Assembly (NCBI RefSeq): GCF_003867015.1
Contig: NZ_CP032548.1
Coordinates: 1,307,001-1,371,000, forward strand
Direction: 5' to 3'
From: Tenacibaculum singaporense
GTDB lineage: Bacteria; Bacteroidota; Bacteroidia; Flavobacteriales; Flavobacteriaceae
Length of the DNA: 64,000 nucleotides
Part shown: positions 56,116-61,387 of the stretch, piece by piece
Layout of the letters: each line of letters starts with the position of its first letter
Numbering within the stretch: position 1 is the stretch's first letter
Program-made: the position numbers and the translations under genes
The notes under the pieces: generated by a model
The model's input: only the letters and a program-made list of their open reading frames with translations
What the model was told of the DNA's origin: nothing
Databases searched by the model: none

Positions 56116-56310
56116 CTAATAGGGTTGTTGACAAATTTGAGTGTAATCAGGAACACAGGAGTCTCCTTGTAGTTTACAACAATCTGAACATAAAATTCCA
56201 TAAGGTCCCCCATCTATAACATAACAATTGTTACTAGCGGAACTACCATTTAACTTTTGTAGTTCTTTTTTATTTAGCTTTTTTCCTAAATTTAAAATTG
56301 ACTTTTTCAT
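56116..56310 (-). CDS. Leader Cys-rich peptide precursor with GS processing site
   Basis: A 64-residue precursor whose leader MKKSILNLGKKLNKKELQ ends KLNGSS rather than INGG, the only intact member without GG. C39 peptidases are known to accept Gly-Ser or Gly-Ala in some substrates, so it may still be cut. The core has six cysteines: C-x11-C-x2-CC-x6-C-x7-C. Confidence 0.88.
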   Translation of the reverse strand: MKKSILNLGKKLNKKELQKLNGSSASNNCYVIDGGPYGILCSDCCKLQGDSCVPDYTQICQQPY

Positions 56311-56327
56311 TTTTTATTTTTTTTAAA

Positions 56328-56555
56328 TTATACACCAAAACAATAATACCCAACTCTAACTCTGTTTTGACAGTTAGAAGGAAGGTTGTTATAGTCACTA
56401 CAACTCCCACAATAAACAGCACCACCAAATAACTCTGTGTCACTATTACCATAGTAGCAGTTAGTAGGAGGGCATGATTGAGTTCCCCCACCATTGATTG
56501 ACTTTTGTTCTATTTTACTTAAGTTGTTTCCTAAGTTTAAGATTGATTTTTTCAT
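56328..56555 (-). CDS. Leader-GG Cys-rich peptide precursor (CPPT subfamily)
   Basis: A 75-residue precursor with leader MKKSILNLGNNLSKIEQK then SINGG. The core (six cysteines) carries CPPTNCYY, YCGSCSDYNNLPSNC and YYCFGV and is a close relative of the peptide at 56885 (CPPTGCYY..CGTCQDY). Both share the CGxC..Y..L spacing of family 1, but the fifth cysteine is moved by three residues. Confidence 0.9.
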   Translation of the reverse strand: MKKSILNLGNNLSKIEQKSINGGGTQSCPPTNCYYGNSDTELFGGAVYCGSCSDYNNLPSNCQNRVRVGYYCFGV

Positions 56556-56569
56556 AATTATTTAGAAGC

Positions 56570-56776
56570 TTAAGCAGGGCAACATTGTCCATTTTTTATA
56601 ATACCTCTATTAGCACCTCCCATACCATTTGGTACAGCACAAACGTCTCCTTCTTCACAGTCTAAAGCGCAAAAAAAGTAGTTAGAGCATGGGAAACTAA
56701 TTGATTTACCTCCATTAACTAGTTGCTGCTCAGTTTTATTTAGAGCTTTTCCTAAGTTTAAAATTGATTTTTTCAT
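56570..56776 (-). CDS. Leader-GG Cys-rich peptide precursor
   Basis: A 68-residue precursor, leader MKKSILNLGKALNKTEQQ then LVNGG. The core of 45 residues has six cysteines: C-x5-C-x3-C-x5-C-x18-CC, with a glycine-rich arm PNGMGGANRG. It follows the pseudoknot element at 56803. No relative in this array. Confidence 0.9.
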   Translation of the reverse strand: MKKSILNLGKALNKTEQQLVNGGKSISFPCSNYFFCALDCEEGDVCAVPNGMGGANRGIIKNGQCCPA

Positions 56777-56802
56777 TTTAATAATAATTTAAATTTGATA
56801 AA

Positions 56803-56852
56803 AACCTTGACCATTTAAAGACACTCAAGGTTTATGTCTATTCTTTGCGAGA
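56803..56852 (-). promoter_or_regulatory. Conserved leader element, copy D (pseudoknot/terminator candidate)
   Basis: Minus strand: GCAAAGAATAGACAT, AA, ACCTTGA, GTGTCT, TTAAATGG, TCAAGGTT, then TTTATC. AGACAT pairs with GTGTCT (one G-T); AACCTTGA pairs with TCAAGGTT over 8 bp. The T-run after the second stem makes it look like a terminator as well. It lies between the peptides at 56885 and 56570. Confidence 0.7.
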
Positions 56853-56884
56853 GTTTTTATAATGTTAGTTTTTAAAGAATTTTA

Positions 56885-57103
56885 TTATCTAGAAAAACAT
56901 TCGTGATTGACTAAAACTTTCATTTGGCATTCTTGTGAAAGATTATGGTAATCTTGACAAGTACCACAAAGAGTTGCTGGTGTACTAAGTGGAGTATCAG
57001 AGTAGTAGCATCCAGTTGGAGGGCACGATTCATTTCCTCCGTTAATTTGTTTTTGTTCAGTTTTACTAACTGATTTTCCTAAATTTAAAATTGATTTTTT
57101 CAT
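56885..57103 (-). CDS. Leader-GG Cys-rich peptide precursor (CPPT subfamily)
   Basis: A 72-residue precursor with leader MKKSILNLGKSVSKTEQK, then QINGG. The core has six cysteines (CPPTGCYY; LCGTCQDYHNLSQEC; NHECFSR) and pairs with the peptide at 56328 as a recent duplicate. It is the first peptide after the C39 transporter, preceded by leader element copy C. Confidence 0.9.
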   Translation of the reverse strand: MKKSILNLGKSVSKTEQKQINGGNESCPPTGCYYSDTPLSTPATLCGTCQDYHNLSQECQMKVLVNHECFSR

Positions 57104-57131
57104 TTTAAAATAATTTAAATTTGATAAAAAT

Positions 57132-57180
57132 CCTTGAACAATTTAAAGACACTCAAGGTTCATGTCTATTCTTCGCGAAA
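57132..57180 (-). promoter_or_regulatory. Conserved leader element, copy C (pseudoknot/terminator candidate)
   Basis: Minus strand: TTTCGCGAAGAATAGACAT, GAA, CCTTGA, GTGTCT, TTAAATTGT, TCAAGG, then ATTTTTATC. AGACAT pairs with GTGTCT and CCTTGA with TCAAGG. It begins 8 bases after the stop of the C39 transporter gene and leads to the peptide at 56885. Confidence 0.7.
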
Positions 57181-57188
57181 TGAATATT

Positions 57189-59381
57189 TTATTTACCTAA
57201 ATCTAGTTGATTTTTAACTAGATGATAATAACTTCCTTTTAATTTAATTAATTCTTCGTGGCTTCCTTTTTCAATAATTTTTCCTTTCTCAAGTACCACT
57301 ATTTGATGCGCGTTTTTTACAGTACTTAATCGGTGTGCAATTACCACCGCTGTTTTGTCAGCAAAGAACTCATTAAGTTTTCCCATAATAACCTTTTCGT
57401 TATTGGCATCTAATGCACTAGTAGCTTCATCAAAGAATAAGAATTTCGGGTTTTTATAAACAGATCGTGCAATTAATAAGCGTTGTTTTTGACCAGTACT
57501 CAATCCGTTTCCTTCACTACCAATTTTTGTGTTGTATCCTAATGGTAGACCTTCAATATAGTCACCAATATTTGCTACATCGATTGCGTGAGCTAATTTT
57601 TCTTTATTAACATAATCTTCACCTACAGCTATGTTTTTAGCTATAGAATCATTAAAAATGTAACCTTCTTGCATTACAACACCACAGTTTCTTCTCCACT
57701 CTTTTTGTGATACGTTTTTCAAATTGAAGTTGTTAATCATAATGTCTCCTTGGTCAACTTGATAGAAACCAAGTAGTAGTTTCATTAAAGTAGTTTTACC
57801 ACTTCCACTAACACCTACAATAGCTGTTGTTTTGTTAGCAGGAATTTCAAGTGATAAATCTTTTAACACAGGTTCTAATCCTCCAGTGTATCTGAATGAA
57901 ATATTATTTAATTTTATTGAAGCATTTTCAGGAATAGTAGTAACTTTTTCATCACTAGGTTTTTCTTCATCTTCCATGTTGTGTATTTCACCTAATCTAT
58001 CTAAAGAGATTTGTGCATCTTGTATATCTCTCATAAAATTAATTAGTTGAGTAATAGGGCCATTTAATTGACCAACGATGTAGCTAATAGCCATCATCAT
58101 ACCTAAGGTAATTTGACCGTCTATAACTAGTTTTGCAGAAAGTATGGTAATGAACATGTTTTTAAGTTCATTAATGAAGTTTGAACCTACACTTTGTGTT
58201 TGCTCTAAAGCAAGGCTTTTGGTAGCTACTTTAAATAATCGAGCTTGCACATACTCCCAGTTCCAACGCATACGTCTTTCAGCATTATGAAGCTTTATTT
58301 CTTGCATCCCATTGATAAGTTCAATAACTTTACTTTGCTCTTGACTTACTTGAGAGAAACGTTTATAGTCTAATTCTTTTCGTTTTTTAAAGAAGAATAA
58401 TACCCAACCAAAATACAACACACTTCCTAGCACAAACACTCCGAAAATTTGTAAACTATAATAGCCTAATACCAAACTGAAAATTAAAAGATTAAAGAAA
58501 GAGAATAATACTGTTAAAGATGATGTAGTTAAAATTCTTTCAATACGTTTATGATCATTAATCCTTTGTAGTAAATCTCCTGTCATTCTTACATCAAAGT
58601 AAGAGATAGGAAGCTTCATTAACTTGATGAAGAAGTCGGAGATTAAAGAAATATTGATTCTAGTACTAAGGTGTAGTAAAATCCAACTTCGAATAATTTC
58701 TAAAGAAGCTTTTCCAATAAAAAGGAACAGTTGTGCAAATAAGATTAGATATACAAAGTTTAAATCTTGATTTTTAATACCTACGTCAACGACACTTTGA
58801 GTTAAGAAAGGCAATATTAATTGTAATAAACTTCCGGCAAGAAGTCCTATTATAAGTTGAGCTATAAATTTTTTGTATTTATATAAGTATTTGAAAATAA
58901 AAGAAAATCCAAATTTTTCATCTTCTTCAAACTCTTCTTGATAAAATTTAGGAGTGGGTTCCACTAATAAAGCAATTCCCTCTTCTGTATTCTCATCGGC
59001 ATTGTTACCAATCCAATGTTGAATAAACTCCTCTTTTGTGAAAGTAATTAATCCGTGAGCGGGATCAGAAATATAAACGAGATCCTTTTTTATTTTATAA
59101 AGAACTACATAGTGATTTTTATTCCAGTGAATAATACATGGGAATGGGGCTTCTTTAAGCTTATTGAAAGCTAATTTAATACCTAAAGACTTGAAACCTA
59201 TAGACTCAACAGCTTCACTTAAACCAAGTAAACTACTTCCTTCTCTGGTAGTTTCACTTAAACTTCTTAGTTGTTGAGTATTAATAGTTTTACCATAGTG
59301 TTTAGCTATGATTTTGATACAAGTAGGTCCGCAATCTTTTGCTTCGGTTTGTTTGTAGTTTGGGAATTTTTTCAAGTTCAA
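57189..59381 (-). CDS. C39-peptidase ABC transporter (leader-cleaving peptide exporter)
   Basis: A 730-residue inner-membrane exporter. The C39 protease domain (1-140) has catalytic Cys17 in EAKDCGPTC, His90 in KNHYVVLY and Asp106 in ISDPAHG; it should cut precursors after Gly-Gly. Membrane helices span about 165-440. The ATPase (about 490-730) has Walker A GVSGSGKTT, signature LSTGQKQRL, Walker B FLFFDEATSALD and H-loop IAHRLSTV. No ATG fits: the frame closes upstream with TAG, so the start is TTG at 59381. It lies amid the peptide genes it must serve. Confidence 0.95.
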   Translation of the reverse strand: MNLKKFPNYKQTEAKDCGPTCIKIIAKHYGKTINTQQLRSLSETTREGSSLLGLSEAVESIGFKSLGIKLAFNKLKEAPFPCIIHWNKNHYVVLYKIKKDLVYISDPAHGLITFTKEEFIQHWIGNNADENTEEGIALLVEPTPKFYQEEFEEDEKFGFSFIFKYLYKYKKFIAQLIIGLLAGSLLQLILPFLTQSVVDVGIKNQDLNFVYLILFAQLFLFIGKASLEIIRSWILLHLSTRINISLISDFFIKLMKLPISYFDVRMTGDLLQRINDHKRIERILTTSSLTVLFSFFNLLIFSLVLGYYSLQIFGVFVLGSVLYFGWVLFFFKKRKELDYKRFSQVSQEQSKVIELINGMQEIKLHNAERRMRWNWEYVQARLFKVATKSLALEQTQSVGSNFINELKNMFITILSAKLVIDGQITLGMMMAISYIVGQLNGPITQLINFMRDIQDAQISLDRLGEIHNMEDEEKPSDEKVTTIPENASIKLNNISFRYTGGLEPVLKDLSLEIPANKTTAIVGVSGSGKTTLMKLLLGFYQVDQGDIMINNFNLKNVSQKEWRRNCGVVMQEGYIFNDSIAKNIAVGEDYVNKEKLAHAIDVANIGDYIEGLPLGYNTKIGSEGNGLSTGQKQRLLIARSVYKNPKFLFFDEATSALDANNEKVIMGKLNEFFADKTAVVIAHRLSTVKNAHQIVVLEKGKIIEKGSHEELIKLKGSYYHLVKNQLDLGK

Positions 59382-59397
59382 TTTTGGTATAAGATAT

Positions 59398-59432
59398 AAC
59401 TAGGTCAGGAATATACAATTTCTAACCTAGTT
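59398..59432. promoter_or_regulatory. Inverted repeat upstream of the C39 transporter
   Basis: AACTAGGT and ACCTAGTT are perfect 8-bp arms around 19 bases, 17 bases upstream of the TTG start. It could be an operator or a 5'-UTR stem. There is no T-run, so it is a poor terminator. Confidence 0.5.
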
Positions 59433-59663
59433 TTAAAAATTACTAAGAGCTAAATAATCAATACCTTTTTAAGGTATGTTTTTAGAAGTGCTATCCGAAC
59501 AATAAATGTTTTTTATAGCGTTGTATTAAATTATACGACTAGAAAAAACACCTTCTTTGACTTGGAGTTGTTGCTACATGTTCAATTTTTCCAAGTTGCG
59601 GTACTGAATCTCGCTCATTATACAGAATCTAAATGGGTGTATTTTAAATAAAACAATTATTAA
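59433..59663. other. Spacer without a gene
   Basis: This stretch between the peptide gene at 59664 and the transporter holds no credible frame and no leader remnant. A short palindrome ATACCTT/AAGGTAT lies at 59461-59477. A promoter for the transporter may be here, but I see no clear TAnnTTTG on the minus strand. Confidence 0.6.
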
Positions 59664-59882
59664 TTACATAGGATAATCACCAAAACAAGAAGCGGGTGTT
59701 CCTTCATACACTCCAGGGATGTCTCCATTTGGACATAATGATTGACAATCTGTTGTGTACTTTGTTGAATTTAAATAGCAGAAGCATTTGCACCTTGGAT
59801 CAGGCATTGGTTGTCCTCCATTAATTTGTTTTTGCTGTGTTTTACCTAAAACGTTGCCTAGGGTTAAAATTTGTTTTTTCAT
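59664..59882 (-). CDS. Leader-GG Cys-rich peptide precursor
   Basis: A 72-residue precursor: leader MKKQILTLGNVLGKTQQK then QINGG. The core has six cysteines in the order C-x-C-x-C-x10-C-x3-C-x15-C (RCKCFCYL; DCQSLCPNG; SCFGDYPM), a layout seen nowhere else in the array. It is the last peptide of the first block. Confidence 0.9.
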   Translation of the reverse strand: MKKQILTLGNVLGKTQQKQINGGQPMPDPRCKCFCYLNSTKYTTDCQSLCPNGDIPGVYEGTPASCFGDYPM

Positions 59883-59913
59883 AAAAAAATATATTAATTT
59901 TTATATTGGTTAG

Positions 59914-60150
59914 TTAGCAGCCTGTACAGCTTATACCTCCATCTGGGCAAAATTTCCATGGTCCTGTGCTGTTGTTACTGCCAGTGCAGCTACCGCTACC
60001 ATCTTCAGTATTGTAGTATATACCATCGTAATATTGACCGGGCGAACAGTTACCTTCTCCGTCACAAAATCCAACAGCTCCTTCACCATTAATTTGTTTT
60101 TACTCGGCTTGGTTTAAAGCGTTTCCTAATTTTAATATCTATTTTTTCAT
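59914..60150 (-). pseudogene. Peptide precursor with two in-frame stops
   Basis: The frame from ATG 60150 reads MKK, TAG, ILKLGNALNQAE, TAA, KQINGE, then a 55-residue core with six cysteines to a stop at 59914. The stops sit where Gln or Ser (position 4) and Gln (position 17) are found in relatives, consistent with C-to-T changes. The processing site is GE instead of GG. The core still has its cysteine pairs, so silencing looks recent. Confidence 0.85.
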
Positions 60151-60176
60151 AGTTTTGAAATTTTAAAAAGTGTTAA

Positions 60177-60356
60177 TTAAGATTTACATGGTAAACCACC
60201 TGCGTTGGGACTTCCTATCGTTTGACAAAAATTAGCAGTATTACAACAACCCAAGTCACAATCATCACTGGTAAAGCAATTGTATTTACCTCCATTGATT
60301 AGCGTTTGCTCTATTTTATTTAAGGTTTTACCTAAATTTAGAATTGATTTTTTCAT
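60177..60356 (-). CDS. Leader-GG Cys-rich peptide precursor, knottin-like core (59 aa)
   Basis: The ATG at 60356 opens MKKSILNLGKTLNKIEQT then LINGG. The core of 36 residues has C-x5-C-x3-CC-x5-C-x12-C (NCFTSDDCDLGCCNTANFC, then GLPCKS). This C-C-CC-C-C order is the inhibitor cystine-knot framework. It resembles the core at 60587 (CCNTAxxC shared). Confidence 0.9.
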   Translation of the reverse strand: MKKSILNLGKTLNKIEQTLINGGKYNCFTSDDCDLGCCNTANFCQTIGSPNAGGLPCKS

Positions 60357-60368
60357 GATCTTATAGGG

Positions 60369-60575
60369 TTAAATACAACAATTAGTAGCTGGGTGATATT
60401 GACAACCTGAAATATAAGTTCCTCCACAGCTAGGGTTATTTATGGCGGCATGACTTGTTGTACAACACTGTAACGCTGGATCACAACACTTTCTTGGCTT
60501 TAAGCCTCCGCCGTTAATTAGTTTTTGCTCTGCTGTATTAAGAGATTTTCCTAAAATTAAAATTGATTTTTTCAT
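60369..60575 (-). CDS. Leader-GG Cys-rich peptide precursor with eight cysteines
   Basis: A 68-residue precursor, leader MKKSILILGKSLNTAEQK then LINGG. The 45-residue core has eight cysteines including three CC pairs (KCCDPALQCC; SCGGTYISGC; NCCI), the richest in the array, enough for four disulfides. Confidence 0.9.
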   Translation of the reverse strand: MKKSILILGKSLNTAEQKLINGGGLKPRKCCDPALQCCTTSHAAINNPSCGGTYISGCQYHPATNCCI

Positions 60576-60586
60576 AATTTGTTTAA

Positions 60587-60778
60587 TTAAATTATACTTC
60601 CATCACATAAGTATCCTGTGCTTCCTTGATCACCAAATAATTGGCACCATCCAGCAGTATTACAGCAATAGCCATTACCACATTGATAATGATTATCACA
60701 TTGCTCTTTACCTCCATTGATTTGTAGTTGTTTAACTCTATTTAGAGGTTTGCCTAAGTTTAAAATTGACTTTTTCAT
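60587..60778 (-). CDS. Leader-GG Cys-rich peptide precursor, knottin/hevein-like core
   Basis: A 63-residue precursor, leader MKKSILNLGKPLNRVKQL then QINGG. The 40-residue core has C-x5-C-x4-CC-x5-C-x12-C. CGNGYCCNTAGWCQ also looks like the chitin-binding hevein signature (C-x4-CC-x3-G-x-C). The likeness may be convergent. Confidence 0.9.
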   Translation of the reverse strand: MKKSILNLGKPLNRVKQLQINGGKEQCDNHYQCGNGYCCNTAGWCQLFGDQGSTGYLCDGSII

Positions 60779-60782
60779 TTTT

Positions 60783-60941
60783 TTAGTCTAAAATGAAACT
60801 ACAATATATTTCGGCACAATGAGGACCATAATCTTCGCATATACGATCTTTATTTGTGTCACACATCTTTCTACCACCATTAATATGGATTTGTTGAACT
60901 TTATTTAAGGGAGCACCTAAGTTTAAAATTGATTTTTTCAT
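60783..60941 (-). CDS. Leader-GG Cys-rich peptide precursor (family 2, 52 aa)
   Basis: The ATG at 60941 opens MKKSILNLGAPLNKVQQI then HINGG. The 29-residue core RKMCDTNKDRICEDYG then PHCAEIYCSFILD has four cysteines and pairs with the peptide at 61115: both have CDxNxDRICEDxGxxCAExYC. The DxNxD..xED pattern resembles an acidic calcium-binding loop. Confidence 0.9.
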   Translation of the reverse strand: MKKSILNLGAPLNKVQQIHINGGRKMCDTNKDRICEDYGPHCAEIYCSFILD

Positions 60942-60953
60942 AAATATTTGTTA

Positions 60954-61112
60954 TTAATTAATTTTTGTACAAACGTAACCGTCTGCACAATAACTTCCTC
61001 TAGGGCAGTTTCCTTTAAAATCACATAAACCTACAATTTCTCCACCTCCATTAATGTGGGTTTGTTGAGTTTTATCTAAAACCTTACCTAAGCTTAAAAT
61101 TTGTTTTTTCAT
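60954..61112 (-). CDS. Leader-GG Cys-rich peptide precursor (52 aa)
   Basis: The start is the ATG at 61112, which gives the family leader MKKQILSLGKVLDKTQQT then HINGG; a longer frame adds only eight unrelated residues. The 29-residue core has four cysteines: GLCDFKGNCPRGSYC then ADGYVCTKIN. It lies between the two family-2 genes. Confidence 0.9.
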   Translation of the reverse strand: MKKQILSLGKVLDKTQQTHINGGGEIVGLCDFKGNCPRGSYCADGYVCTKIN

Positions 61113-61114
61113 AA

Positions 61115-61273
61115 CTATAAAGGCATTAATTGACAATATGGTTCAGCACATTTCCATCCAAAGTCTTCACATATGCGATCCCCGTTAACATCACATTGCA
61201 TTCTACCTCCGTTAATTTGAGCTTGTTCCACTTTTTTTAAAGCTTTACCTAAATTTAGAATTTGTTTTTTCAT
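61115..61273 (-). CDS. Leader-GG Cys-rich peptide precursor (family 2, 52 aa)
   Basis: The start chosen is the ATG at 61273, giving leader MKKQILNLGKALKKVEQA then QINGG; the longer frame is an upstream extension. The core RMQCDVNGDRICEDFG then WKCAEPYCQLMPL has four cysteines and is a duplicate of the peptide at 60783. It is the first peptide of the array, preceded by leader element copy A. Confidence 0.9.
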   Translation of the reverse strand: MKKQILNLGKALKKVEQAQINGGRMQCDVNGDRICEDFGWKCAEPYCQLMPL

Positions 61274-61299
61274 AATTAAAATATTAAGGTTACTTTTGC

Positions 61300-61350
61300 G
61301 GCGAACATTTAAAGACACTCACCAATGTGTCTATTCTTCGCGAGAGAATT
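61300..61350 (-). promoter_or_regulatory. Conserved leader element, copy A (pseudoknot candidate)
   Basis: Minus strand: TTCTCTCGCGAAGAATAGAC then AC, ATT, GGTGA, GTGTCT, TTAAATGT, TCGCC. AGACAC pairs with GTGTCT. The second stem is GGTGA with TCGCC, different bases from copies B-D but still paired, a compensatory change that supports a real RNA helix. It lies between the VKOR gene terminator and the first peptide. Confidence 0.75.
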
Positions 61351-61360
61351 TTGTTCAAAA

Positions 61361-61386
61361 TGCAAAGCCCTTTTTAGGGCTTTGTT
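61361..61386 (-). terminator. Terminator or attenuator after VKOR fusion gene
   Basis: CAAAGCCC and GGGCTTTG form an 8-bp perfect stem with a 6-base loop directly after the VKOR stop. The minus strand continues CATTTTG, a weak T-run, so read-through into the peptide array is plausible. Confidence 0.75.
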
Positions 61387-61387
61387 T

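Noticed and set aside
56270..56494. Frame of 74 codons on the minus strand across two peptide genes
   Set aside because: It is a shadow of the genes at 56116 and 56328, both of which have the family leader in another frame.
53448..61273. Lanthipeptide, thiopeptide or radical-SAM natural product precursors
   Set aside because: No modifying enzyme is encoded; the only maturation genes are a C39 exporter and a disulfide relay.
60954..61318. Longer N-termini for the peptides at 60954 and 61115
   Set aside because: The extra residues precede a family-typical MKKQIL start and are unrelated to each other; the internal ATG is used.
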